From Hyperoodon ampullatus (Eukaryota; Chordata; Mammalia; Artiodactyla; Ziphiidae), in NCBI GenBank assembly GCA_949752795.1, contig OX457063.1, positions 67,913,783-67,977,782 of the forward strand: DNA of 64,000 nt, written 5' to 3'. Under the pieces are notes generated by a model that was given only the letters and a program-made list of their open reading frames with translations, did no database searches and was not told the origin of the DNA. Positions 47,700 to 59,779 of the stretch are shown piece after piece. Every line of letters starts with the position of its first letter. The first letter of the stretch is position 1. The position numbers and the translations under genes are program-made.

Positions 47700-49260
47700 A
47701 TTAAATCTAGATGCTAAATCTAGAAAGAAAATTCACTGAAGGGCAAAAATGTATTCAAGTTTAATGAAAAATATAAACCCAAGAAGCTCAATAAATACCA
47801 AGGACAAGAAACATGAGAAAATTACACCAAGGTATACCAGAATCAATGATGTCACCAAACCACTGATCAAGTCTTAAGAGCTGCCAGAGAATAACACATT
47901 GTACACAGAAGAAAATGAGGATGAAAGCAGATTTCTCATCAGAAACAATGAAAGCAAGACAACAGTGAATCAACTTTTTAAAGTACTAAAGAAAAGCTTG
48001 TTAAACAAGAATTCTATACTCAGTTTAAAAAAAATGTTTTTAATGAAGGTGCTGAGAGAATTAATCACCAGCAGACTCTAACTATGAGAAATGTTAAAGG
48101 AAGTCCTAAAGGCAGAAGGAAAGAATACCAAATGGAGATATAGATCTAGAAAGAAGAATAAAGAACAATGGAATTGATAAGTACATGATATATACATATA
48201 TAATTTTAATAATTTTTAATAATTTTAATTATTATTTATATCTTTTAAAGATAATTATTTAAGCAAAATTAATAACAATGTGTAGGGCTTATAATATATG
48301 TATAAGTTAACTGTATAATAGTTAATGAAATGAATTATATGATAACAATAGCACATACACCAGGAAGGGAAAAACAGAAATATACTATTGTATGATGAAA
48401 TGGTACAACGTCATTTGAAAATAGACTATGATGAATTAAAACTGTATGCTCTAAACCCAAAAGCAACAGCTAAAATAAAAGAGTTACCACTAATGAGCCA
48501 ACAAGGAAGTTAAAATAAAATCATTTTTTAAAAATCCTCAGTTAATCTAGAAGAAGATAGAAAAAGAGAGAAAAGGGAACAAAGAACATATGGCATAAAT
48601 AAAAAACAAATAGCAAGATGGTAGATTTAAACCCAAACATATCAGCATTTACATTAAATATAATTAATCTAAGCACCTTAATTAAAAGGCAGAAATTGTC
48701 ATATTAGATAAAAAATGCAAGACCCAAATATATGCTGTCTATAATAAATCATTTTTAAATATAAAAATGCAGATAGATTAAAAGTGAACAGATATTTTTT
48801 AAAATGCCATGCTAACATTAATCAAAAGAAACATGGAGTGACTACATTGATATTAGGCAAGATGAATTTCAGAGCAAAGAATATTAGCAAGGCTAAAGAA
48901 AGGCACTTCATGAAAGGGTCAATTAATCAACAGGGTGTAAGAATCTTACACATTTATACATCTAACAGCAGAGTTTCAAAATACATAAAGCAAAAACTGA
49001 TGGAACTGCAAAAAGAAAAAAATCCAACATTTCAGTCAGACATTTGACTATCCCTCTTTCAGTAACTGATAGAACAAGTAGACAGAAAGACAGTGAGAAC
49101 ATGGAAGATTTGAACAACACTCAAACTTGATCTAATTGACATTTATAAAGCATTCAACTCAACATGAGCAGAATATTCATTCTTTTCAAGTGTACACAGA
49201 ACATGTACCAAGAGAAAATATATTTGAAGTTGCAGAGAGCTGTATCGTTCTGCATATTAA
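47700..49260 (+). mobile_element. Ancient L1/HAL1-like element, 5' and EN regions
   Basis: Decayed plus-strand text. 47930-48120 ('gatttctcatcagaaacaat', 'aaagcttgttaaacaag' and 'ctgagagaattaatcacc') is the block seen in ancient L1 relatives. 48784-49047 encodes a broken endonuclease segment (INQKKHGVTTLILGKMNF). 49130-49215 continues it. AT-rich low complexity at 48180-48300. No open gene. Confidence 0.6.
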
Positions 49261-50570
49261 AGTGAGACAATTTGTGCTGTTGGGGACAGAAAATGAGGTA
49301 AAGAGAGGGCAACGTGGAGGGAAGTCAGAGGCTAGAACCTGATTTGGAAAAAAATAGCTTAAGAACTTTATACGGTCAGATAAATCTAATATCCAATTCC
49401 GAATTATCTATATTGTATATGCCCCTTCCCTTCACTGGGTAACCCCAAATCTCAGTGCATGTCTTGTAGTCACAGCTGCCTCTTGTGAGCAGTATGAGGA
49501 TAAAGGAATAAAGGAATAAAGGAACAGGAAATGCTCCCATATTTGATTTGAAGCCAGGTCAGAGGTAAAGAAGCAGCCTCAAGATGCAGAGTAATGAGAA
49601 TTCAACAAAAGCAGGAAACTGGAGTCAGAAGTGGCTAGCACAAATATATTTGCAGAAATCCTGAGGGCATTGGACTTGCCATAAAACATAGTGGCAGAGT
49701 TTGGCGTGACCTTATCCTGATGCTTAGGAGCAGCGTGACCCCAGGGAACATCTGTTTTACATTCCCCCCTGCCCCCAACCAGTCACCACAAGAGAAAAGA
49801 AACAGTATAAATCTACTTCTCTGTTGTTAGGAATGATTCCAAAGCTCTCTACCTAGAGGACAAAAGTGGTTACAAATTGTTTTTAAGTAACATTTCTATT
49901 ACACATCTATCATCCAATTTAATTTGAGCACAGTATGTCAAAGCCCCAGCAACAAGTTGACAACAGCAGTGAAACAACTGTGAGAAAAAAAATGGATGCT
50001 ATCTCCAGGGAGGGAGAGCAGATATGTAAACAAGGACTTACTGCCATGGATGTACCTGAAGGCTAAACCCCAGCTGCTTTTGTGTCTCTGCCTCCACATA
50101 TTTTTGACATTCTTCGATTGATAACGTACAGGAGCAGGGAAATGCAAATCAAACCCTCTTCTTGGCTGGCTAACATAGGCAGAGAATAAAACAAAATGTG
50201 AGCTTTAGGATAGTGATAGCATACTCAAACTGTTTTAAAACATCTCCTTCATAGAGGGGAGGGCTTGGGGACTCAGTCACCTGGAGGAATTCAAGAGGAT
50301 ATTTGACAGAATTCTCTGCATTTAAATTTTTGAGAGATACTGAATCTTGGTACCACTCATCAGTTCCCACTGGTCAGTCTCCTTCTGAAAGTTAAAATGT
50401 TCCTTGGTCTCCTTGCTTGGATCAGAAGGTTGTCATACAAAGAACATCTGAGCACCCAAGGCTCCCACAATCAGCAACTGCAGTGGGACAGAGATGGTAA
50501 TGAAGCCCAGGTCCCAGAGCAGGGAGGATCTTTTAACAGTCTGAAATTAGATATGGCACTGCTGCTGATG
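49261..50570. other. Unique DNA, no gene seen
   Basis: Contains a short repeated 'ggaataaa' array at about 49500-49525. No repeat family or gene that I can support. Confidence 0.4.
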
Positions 50571-50574
50571 AAGC

Positions 50575-50725
50575 TGTGTTTTTACTTGTCTGTATTGGCT
50601 AGATTATCACTCCATAAAGGTGATGAAACTGTTTAGGTCACTCACGTTGTGTCTCCAGTACCTGGCACAATGCCTACCTAGCACAAGAAAGTGCTTAATA
50701 AATTGTTGTAGAATTAGATGGTGGC
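50575..50725 (+). mobile_element. L2 3' end fragment
   Basis: L2 end text: 'gtgtctccagtacctggcac' and 'agtgcttaataaattgttg'. Short and decayed. Confidence 0.6.
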
Positions 50726-50763
50726 CAAATTCAAAAAGTATGAACAAGTCTGGAATAAAACAA

Positions 50764-50764
50764 C

Positions 50765-50797
<33 letters not shown>
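50764..50797. repeat. CA microsatellite
   Basis: Perfect CA run of about 16 units. Confidence 0.95.
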
Positions 50798-50798
<1 letters not shown>

Positions 50799-50799
50799 T

Positions 50800-51797
50800 G
50801 GTTTATGATTGCAGCCATGGTAGGAGCTTCAACCACCAAGTGGTACTAAATCAGGGTCCCTCTGAGAGATGGAGTTGTGATGTTTCCCAGCTATCAAAGC
50901 AGGACAATTCCTTAAGCTCCAGTGACATGTGGCCAACAAGGGTAGTTAACGTTGTAGAGATTTAATGAAAGCATTTGTGGGTTTTTTCTCAGCATAGTAA
51001 CAAAGTTCAAATTGTTGGCCATCTGTAAAATAAGCAGAAAGTTTTACAAATGATCTCCTTCCTCTTTCTGGGCCTTTTTTTACCATCCTTTTCCAGCACT
51101 GAACTCCTTTTTCCCTACTCTGCTACAGCCAACTTCCTCCTCATTCCCCTGCCCTCACCTAAATAAGCCAGATCCACGTAACCACCAGCCAAATAATAGT
51201 AAACATTTCCTATTTTAAAAGATATCAATTTGGTAAATACATTTTTAGCAAAGTGTTATGACTTCTAAGAACTTCCTCTGTTACCCTTCTCAGGCATATG
51301 TGCATTTGCACTGAAGAAATCATATCTTAACTCAGGAGAATGCATGTAAATGGGGCTTTTTGAGAAATCAATGAACCTGGATTTTAAAATCTTTTTAAAA
51401 AGATGAAGGCCATATAGCAGGAATTTTAATCCAGCATGAAAAGAATAAATTGTTTTCATTTAAAGTGAGTGGGAAAAAAAGAAAACCAATCTGTTTGATC
51501 TGTGGTGCTCCTTTTACTAGCCTTAAGACATTTAATCTATAAGAGCATTTTCAGTAGAATAACAAGAAATCTAAATTAAATATCTACTAAGATCACTGTA
51601 GAGTTTTGTTTCATCTCTAAGAAATCTGCACATAACCTTGCATATGTGTGCTTCTTTATTGGACATTAACAGAAAATATAAATCATAGTGTGTCTTGTAA
51701 AAAGACTAAAACAAACATGGTACAGGATTCTCAATTTCCCCTTTGCCTTCAACCATGGCCTTTCCCCCCTTTTTTCCTCTCCCCTCCCAACTACACT
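50800..51797. other. No gene seen
   Basis: Unique AT-rich DNA. Pyrimidine-rich patch at 51760-51800 before the poly-T run. Nothing further supported. Confidence 0.4.
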
Positions 51798-51798
51798 T

Positions 51799-52142
51799 TT
51801 TTTTTTTTTTTTTTTTTTTGGGCTACCTCACCTACCTCTGAACCTTGACTAACCGACAAACCACAAGGCTTGCAAAAACAGCTCTTAGAAAGTACTGCTC
51901 TGACAGTTATCGGACAGGATGGCACCAACAATCCCAAGCCAGAAACATGAAAACCAGAACAATCTCCAACTGCAAGTTTTGCAGCAACTAAAGACACAAA
52001 ACTACTTGAGCCAAACCACAAAGATACATATTCCCCTCTCTTCCTTACCTGATAAAACTCCCACCCGGCTTCAATACAAGAGTCAACCCATCATCAGGTT
52101 TTCCCTGCTGTACATCAGATTAACAAAGCTTTTAAGGCCTAT
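51799..52142. mobile_element. Poly-T-led retrosequence or degenerate LTR, unresolved
   Basis: A run of about 23 T is followed by 320 bases of non-simple sequence. Read on the plus strand, the end 'aatacaagagtcaaccc' and 'agattaacaaagctttta' resemble a decayed TATA box and a degenerate AATAAA with the usual GCTTT, as in ERV LTRs. Read on the minus strand it is an A-tailed retrocopy of unknown RNA. I found no convincing target duplication, so I leave both open. Confidence 0.3.
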
Positions 52143-54140
52143 TTGAGTTACTTAATGTATTTTCCTTTGAAAGTCTTAATGTGAATATTAACACTCAAAT
52201 ATAAGCTCCTGTGCATTGAGTTATACAAAGTCACATATATCTGTCTGTTGCAGATTTTACCAAAACATCCTTACCTCATTACTAACTGGGGTCAAGATGT
52301 CAGGTGGGGCAGCATAGGGATTTGACTATGGTGTGGCTACTCATGGGCAGGTAGTAGATGAATTTCTCCTTTATTTTATTTCTCCCCTTCATCTGAATTA
52401 TCTTTCCCCAGTTTCCTTATCTTTGTAGTCTAAGATTATATCAAAAAGTCATTTGCCATGGATTCCTTAAGATCATTTATTAACCACTTTCAGACATGAC
52501 AGGTCTACAAAACCTTCTGCTTTAACAGAATAAATCTGCTTATTCTTGAGCTACGACCAATCATAGAATCTGCATGCGTGACATAATTTTTTACTTGTTA
52601 AAATTTCCTACTTTTTATTCTGATGGATTCACAGACTCTTCAGAGTTGAAAAGGAGACTTTGAAAGTCATCATTCATTTGTGCAATGAGATTTCCCATGT
52701 AACATACATAGTGATAGTAGTATCTTTACTTTGCAGAATATGTTTTACAATTTACAAAACATACACATATGCAGGCTTTCTGGTGTATGACATACAGAGA
52801 CATTCAGCTTCTCCTTAAGTACTATTTATAAGTGTGGTCTCATTACATTTAAGGCTGTCTACTTATAGAAATCGTGCCAGCCAGTGACAGCAAATGTAAT
52901 TCTTTGATACCGACAGCTGAATCTCAATTGTTCCAAACTCTCACCTGCATAACTGTAAGAATTTTCAGTTTTCACAGAAAATTTCTGGGAATCCTGAGTT
53001 TCTTATGGACTGTGGTCCTTGCTCATCACTCTAGCCAGCTTGCCTGAGATATTTCCATAGCAACTCCAGGCATTTCTACCAAGACTCTATTCCAACCTCA
53101 AACTCCATCCTATCACTGTCGCCATTGGCACTGAATGCCTTCACTGGAATCTCAGTCTGGAAACATGTGTCCTGCTTACAGAGGATGCTCCTTCTGTGTT
53201 ATTCGCAGCCTCTCAGAGAGCTTGTGGCAAGACTGCCTGGACCCAGAATTGTTAAGGCGGGGTGGCTCTTTCAATTCACACACACAGTCACTTCTCCTCA
53301 GGGCATAAACACACAGCCAGGATGGCTGGCTGAAGACAAAAAACAAGGTAAGCCACCACCAAATAACTAGAACTGTCATTGCTTTCCAGAAGGCAAACCC
53401 TATTATTGAGCCTGGGCTACGCTTGATCTATTTTTATGATGATTTCTCTCTCAAGGTCACCTTTGTCTTCCCTTGCGATCTTTGACAGAAGCACTCCTGT
53501 CAGTAATACATTTTACAATATGCTTGAAACTTAGTTTTGGACAGTATTGATCTTTCTCTCATCCAGGAGGCAAAGCATCCTAAACTCCTTTCTCAATCGA
53601 TGAATATAATTGAAAACTCAGGAGAAGAACTGTTGTTTGGGTTATTCACCAGAAATCCCAGCTTCTGCCAGGTCAATCCTCCTTTTTATATTTCTTCTTA
53701 AAAAAATTCTGCATCTTATTATCTCCTATCCTTTCATTCAAGTTGTGCCCTCTGGAGAAGACTAACTCCTTGTGAAAGTCCATTCAGACCCTAGCTACCA
53801 AAGACCACTCACCCTTTTTCAACCTGAATACACCTTCCCCATTCTCATAGAAAACAGCTGGTGGATCACTTCTCAGGCTGGCCACAACCCTGGGATCTGC
53901 TCCAGTTGGCTGATGTGCCTCTTAAAATCCAGTGCTTCAGCTGAAGGCCAACTTCAATAGGGTATAGTTGGAGGTGTCCCTTTCTTAATCTGGGTACCAT
54001 ATTTCTATCAAAAACTCCTAAGACTGGGGATTTTGCCTATCTTTCAATACCAGGCAGAAACTGAACTAGTACTTTTAAACTTTATAAAGGTTAAGTTCAC
54101 TCTAATCAGCCCACACCACTTTACTTGACAAATTCTAGTC
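52143..54140. other. Unique DNA, no gene seen
   Basis: No repeat family recognised. An open frame at 53125-53370 ends beside a consensus-like splice donor (caag/gtaag at about 53344), but no acceptor or known domain supports an exon. Confidence 0.4.
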
Positions 54141-54154
54141 AAAGTCACCAGTGA

Positions 54155-54367
54155 GGGCTTCCCTGGTGGCGCAGTGGTTGAGAGTCCACCTGCCAATGCA
54201 GGGGACACGGGTTTGTGCCCCGGTCCGGGAAGATCCCACATGCCACGGAGCGGCTGGGCCCGTGAGCCATGGCCGCTGAGCCTGCGCATCCGGAGCCTGT
54301 GCTCCGCAACGGGAGAGGCCACAACAGTGAGAGGCCCGCGTACCGCAAAAAAAAAAAAAAAAAAAAA
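54155..54367 (+). mobile_element. CHR-2-like SINE
   Basis: Head 'ggcttccctggtggcgcag', end 'gcccgcgtaccgc' and a long A tail. Direct repeat aaagtcaccagtga (14 bp) at 54141-54154 and 54368-54381. The least decayed of the CHR-2 copies here. Confidence 0.95.
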
Positions 54368-54449
54368 AAAGTCACCAGTGACGTTCATTTGCTAAACCTA
54401 GTGATCAGATGCAACACTCATATATATGCTCAGGTGCTCTCTGGCCATC

Positions 54450-55095
54450 CCCACTAACAGGTATCTCAGACTTAACATGCTCAAAAGTGAAACCCTATTA
54501 TTTCCTCTGCTAACATGCCCCACCCATATTCTTCCTCACTGGAGTTTCTCAATTATTGTTAATGTCCTCCTTCCAGTTGCTCAGGCCAAACACCTTGGTG
54601 TTATCCTCGGATGCTCTTTACATATCCCTTGTTTAATTCATCAGTAAATCTAGGCAGCTCTTCCTTCAAAGTATATCCAGAATTTCTGCAAGTACGTCTC
54701 ACCTCCCCCTCCAGTGCTGCCCTGATTCATACCATCTCTCACCTGGCTTAGTGCAGGAGCATCCTAACTGGTCTCTGCTTGTCAACACAGCATCCAAAAT
54801 GAGCCTGTTAAAACACAAGCCAGCTCATGGCACTCTTTCCAATATCCTCTGACAACTTGGCATCTCTTTCAGAGTAAAAACCAAGAAGTCCTTATTATGG
54901 CCTACCGAGCCCTGCAAACCCTGCCTTCTCCTCACCTCTTACTGCCCTTCCTTGACTCTCTCTGCTCCAGTCACCCAGCTTCCTTCTGTTCTTGAACAGG
55001 AGAAATGTCTCCTGGAATGTTCTTCCCCCAGACACCCAAATACCCTGCTTCCTCACCTCCTTCAAGTTTGCATTCAAATATCATCTTATTCAAAA
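54450..55095 (+). mobile_element. L2 LINE fragment
   Basis: About 640 bases of L2: 'aggtatctcagacttaacat', 'gtgttatcctcggatgctc', 'catcctaactggtctctgc', 'tggcctaccgagccctgca', 'cctggaatgttcttccccc'. Frames are broken. Confidence 0.85.
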
Positions 55096-55369
55096 AAAGA
55101 ACTGGAGTTCTAATGGACTAGTACTAAAAATTATTTCCAAGAATAGGTAAAACTCTTGTTTTTCTACAGTATTACCCATTAGAATGTTTTAGTATTTCAG
55201 GATGAGAAAGAGACTTTTAGAATTGTTTAGAATTCTAATTAAAAAAAAAATTAACCAAGGCATGTTAGATTTCTACCTTTTGATTTTTTGCAATGGCATT
55301 ACAGTTCCCTAAGTCTAATATTTGCCTTTTCTTTTCTAAAATGTTTTTAGGTGATTTGATTGGCTAAGA

Positions 55370-55795
55370 TTCCCTTGTCAGATGCCCACTCTGCATTGCT
55401 GGAAGTTCCACCCTTGCCCCAGTGGATGTCCAGAGCTTCCCACCTGCATACCTCTCTGCACTCTGGCCCCTCCACTGAGATCCTCCCTGCTCCCACACCC
55501 ATAATGCTGAAAGTCTCCCTGTACTCTGTGACCCAGATCAGATGCTACTTCCTCCAAGAAGCTTTCTCTGATCTCTCCTGCAAAAAGGTACCTCTTCCTG
55601 GGAACCCACAGCATTGATTTGCACTTCTTAGTGTGTCTGTTCTTGTATGTGACCTTTTGACGTGACTCATGTCCCCTAAATAGCTATTATGTATTTCCTG
55701 ACATTATATTTTATTTGCTGTTTTATTCCCTGCAGTGCTTAGAAGTACCTCACATAAAATGAGATTTCAATAAGATGTTCATTGAATAATTAGGT
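55370..55795 (+). mobile_element. L2 LINE 3' end
   Basis: 'cagatgctacttcctccaag' and 'gaagctttctctgatctctc' are typical of the L2 3' part. The end near 55795 has 'gatgttcattgaataatt'. Possibly continues the L2 at 54450, with the intervening 275 bases not recognisable. Confidence 0.7.
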
Positions 55796-57335
55796 AAAAA
55801 TGGAATGAGTAATAAGTAAAATTAAGACATATTCTTAAACTGCCCTGTTTTTAATTATCATTGTTTTATTTAAACCTATTCAAATAAGAGTGTCATTATC
55901 TTAAATTAATATTAATGACAGTAGTATTTGAATTGCCTCCAATCATTTTAAGGTCATTATTTAAAATGTGTTTTAATTATTAGAAAAATACCTACTACTA
56001 ATATTTTCCTTGGCTTTTTATTTTCAGGAGTGGTTGCATTTATATAAAACATATCGAATATATACAGGCATCTAATATAAATATGTCTCTCTATATTAGA
56101 TATGGATTCATATGTATAAATACTCAGCAGTGGTCATCCTCTCAGCAAAGAACATGTACATATGCACAAGTTATATTTTGTTTGTAGGCTGTGTATGTTT
56201 GTGTGTTTGTGTGGGCATCACATAACTTTTCAAGTAGGACTATTGATCAAAGATGGGAGTAACTAATATAAACACCCTTAGGCATTTCCAAGGACCAGAA
56301 TACTTTGAAGTATTTCAGCAAGAACATATTGACCTCTTTGGGGAAAAGAACTGTGTGCAGCAATCAGACATGACTATCTAATGTTGAAGATCAAAGTGTA
56401 TTGACTGAAATCTGCAGTTGCCATAGCTACTGAGCCCTGTGAATTTACTATAGTTCTCTTACTGCAAGCACAAGATTTACAGTTAAGACCTGCTTTATTG
56501 ACTAGAAGGGTTATCTGTTCATTAAATCTGGGATTTTACTGGAATGATTTTCAGCCCACATTGTTTACTAAAATGAATCTGATTCAGTGAAATTAAAATT
56601 AAAATGCAACATTCTCAAGGTACACATTTATCATATACTCTATCAATCTTTTAAGGATGTGTAAAATATCCTAAGAGCAACTCCAGTCCTAGAAGATAAG
56701 ATGTTTATGAAGTGTTTTCATATGGGGCAGGTTCTCAGTTGACTGTAATGCCTGAAACAGGAGTCCTGTGGCAAAGCTGACAAGTAAGACTAAGCCAATA
56801 TGTCTCAAACTGCCTCCCACAAATATAGCTTAATGCCTTTTCCCTGGTGACACCGAGTGGATTTCTGAAGCTAGGTTTTGAATCCCCAAATCTCAATCAT
56901 CAGAGCATGTCTGGTTATCTAAAGCTACTTTCTGAAACCTTCCTTCAAATGAGGATTTTTAAACCAAAGTCCTATGCTTGGCTGCCTTATCTACAATTGA
57001 CCTGGTTCTCAATTTCTTATTAGATCTATTATTCTAAAAAACATTTCATTTATTCATCTAATTTCTGAATAAATATTTGCCTGTTGAGCCACTGCTCCCA
57101 ATGAGGTATTTTTGTAACTAAATGGGTGTGGTTGGCAGAGAGGAAAACTGAAGGTGAAGCTAGTTAGTAAGTCTCCAGTTACTTGCTGTGTGAGTAACTG
57201 GATTTCTCCCCCAGTTATTAGTTGTCTTTATGTTCATAAATCTGCCCTGTATTGACTTTCTAGGGCCTTAGGGGAAGGAATTTCCAAAACTTGCCTTCTT
57301 GTTTATTATACCAGATATCAAAAAATATGCAATAA
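55796..57335. other. Unique DNA, no gene seen
   Basis: No repeat family or gene recognised. AT-rich. Confidence 0.4.
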
Positions 57336-57339
57336 GAAG

Positions 57340-57560
57340 AACAACTAGATGGATGTCCAAAAGCATGGTTCTAGCTGCTAGGCCAAGTCTGAATTCTTGG
57401 TCATCTCAGCCTCAGTTTCCTCAACTGGAAAACAGAGAAAATAATAGTTTCCTCTTCATGGTGTTTCATAAAAATTTAATAAATTAATATATATGAGGTT
57501 CTTAACTGAGTGCTTGACTCCTAAGTAATCAGCAAAGTTAGGTTATTATTTTCAGGACAA
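57340..57560 (+). mobile_element. MIR SINE fragment
   Basis: MIR text: 'ctagctgctaggccaagtc', 'cagcctcagtttcctcaac', 'ctggaaaacagagaaaata'. Confidence 0.6.
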
Positions 57561-58640
57561 CTCATTTTGCTGAGAAGTCTTTAAAAGTAAGAAGGAAGAG
57601 AAAGAAAAGATGAAGAAAAAATTCTTTTGGTTCCAAATATAATTTAGAAGGTACAAGGAGGTCACTTCTAATTTTATTGTACAATCTCCTATTCCCCTCT
57701 GATCAGGCAACACATTTTAAGTTTTGTTCTTAGGAAACATTAGACTTGGAAAATGTCACAGTTATACTATAGAGTTTAACAGAAATACTTCATAGTAATT
57801 AGAAACACTGACTACTTATTCAAGTTCAGATCATTTAGGACAAAATGAAATACTGAATTACAGCTTACTCTAGTTCCCCAACTGGGAAAAAAAAGAGTTT
57901 TGTGCTCTCTTTTTAAGCTTTTTCCTGGGGTGCCATCTGCAGCCTTAAAAACAAACAAAAAACAGTATAGTGCATGGGAACTCCAAAGCCAGGGGCCATA
58001 GCCATGGTTTCCTTATTAAGAGTGGCCTAAGTCCACATGGCCCTAACTAGATACACATATAAGTGTATGAAATTTGTGAGTAAGAAATAAAGCTTTTGTT
58101 CAATATACAAAAGCACCACATCTCCATTTCCTTGTCTCCAGGCATCCTCTCTATGTGCTAATAAAGAAGAGCATAACATAATGATATGCAGCCATGTGAT
58201 AAAAATCAGAATATATTGAATATCCATTTGGAGTATAACTCAGTATCTGTATCTATTTAAAATACTGCCAAGTGTGATCATCAAATAGAAATCAAGCTGG
58301 AAAAGTAGTGCACAGAAAATGTCCGTTTCCTCAGGTTAAATTAATTCACCCAATTGCTCACCCGCCCTTAAGTCAATAATTCTTTTCTCTTGCTCAGGTG
58401 ATCCACAGCCTTTAGGCAATGCATTCTAGGACTTCGTGGGCAAATCCTGTATGTACCTCCCTAAGACTCTCTATTTAAGTTTTTATCTATACCAGTTACT
58501 TCTGCATCAAACCCAAGAAAGAGTCAAACTGGAATCTTTATACCAAGTGTATATATAGGAATCAAGAAAATATATGAAAAAAAATAAAGTTGCTACTGTG
58601 ATAAATAGAAGTAGGAGCAAGCACTCTGTTCTACTAAGAA
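57561..58640. other. Unique DNA, no gene seen
   Basis: No supported feature. Confidence 0.4.
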
Positions 58641-58985
58641 TTAATATGTTTCTCAGCTGTTCTTATTCTGAGACAGCTTTGTTGTAATTTGGCAAGATTC
58701 AGGAATGTGGGAAGTTTTTTCCGGTTGGCCCATGGACAATTTTATATGGGGTAGAACAATAATTGCTGGCCAGAGTATTAAAGCCCAGAAGATAATTAAA
58801 TAATGCAAAAGGAACAAAGTGGACTTTGCAAGCTGTGCTGCTACTTCTCAGTCTCTTGCTCTACCGAGAATTCACATTGCTACTCAATGGGTTTATTATA
58901 TAATCTTGCTGTGAACAACTTATAAACTATAACTGGGATTTTCATCTAAAAGAACATAAAAATTTTAAGAGAAGTAAACTATGGT
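58641..58985. other. Low-repeat block, possible conserved non-coding element
   Basis: No repeat family recognised. Contains 'gaacaataattg' and 'gaacaaagtgg' (SOX/TCF-like words) and 'ggaatgtggg' (TEAD-like). On word content only. Confidence 0.2.
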
Positions 58986-59576
58986 GTAGCCCCCAAATCT
59001 TCCAAATTAACTATACTGGAATAAATATATCTTCTCCTAAGTGCTGTGACTTGGTCTATTAGTTTAAATCATGAAGAGGGTGAGGTTTTATGTATTCTCT
59101 TATTAGATTAAAATGGAATGTGTTTGGGACCCAGTGGTTTTGTACACAGACAGAAACTTACCAGCAGATACTTTTTAAATAAGCTTAGATATTTTCTAAG
59201 TAAACTTCTAAAGTTAGTAGTGATTCCAAATATTTTTATGACTTCCCTAAATTTGTTTCCTTTTAATTCTAATATTATAGATTTTAGTTATGTTTGAAAT
59301 TAGAGTCCAGTTTAAATTATTTTCCTTCCTGAAAACAGATTTGAAATTGTAACATAGGGACTCCAATGATTAAAAAAGATGACTCGAGCAACTAAAGCAA
59401 AAAGTCTTGAAAGTGACTTCTAGCAAATATCTGCTTTGAAATCCCTAGTTTTAAAATGTTGCCAAAAGTACTTTTCCACTTTATTTAGATAATCAAACAA
59501 AGCCTACAAAGAAAAATAGAAATGAGATGAGAACACTCCCATTAATCATTCAAATGGATCCAAAATGAGAAAGATT
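58986..59576. other. No gene seen
   Basis: AT-rich unique sequence with no supported feature. Confidence 0.4.
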
Positions 59577-59590
59577 GAAAATAGTTCATT

Positions 59591-59715
59591 GGGAATTCCC
59601 TGGCAGTCTAGTGGTTAGGACTCCATGGTTTCACTGCCAAGGGCCTGGGTTCAATCCCTGGTCAGGGAACTAAGATCCCACAAGCTGTGTGGCACAGCCA
59701 AAAAAAAAAAAAAAA
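59591..59715 (+). mobile_element. Short tRNA-derived SINE
   Basis: Head 'gggaattccctggcagtcta', B box 'ggttcaatccc' and an A tail from 59700. Direct repeat gaaaatagttcatt (14 bp) at 59577-59590 and 59716-59729. Confidence 0.93.
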
Positions 59716-59779
59716 GAAAATAGTTCATTAATATTTTTTGTGTTTTAGAGTAATCATTTTTCTATTGAAAGTGAGTTCA

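Noticed and set aside
53125..53370. 81-codon open frame ending next to a splice-donor-like caag/gtaag
   Set aside because: Donor-like words occur by chance every few kilobases. I saw no convincing polypyrimidine tract and acceptor, no domain and no neighbouring exon.
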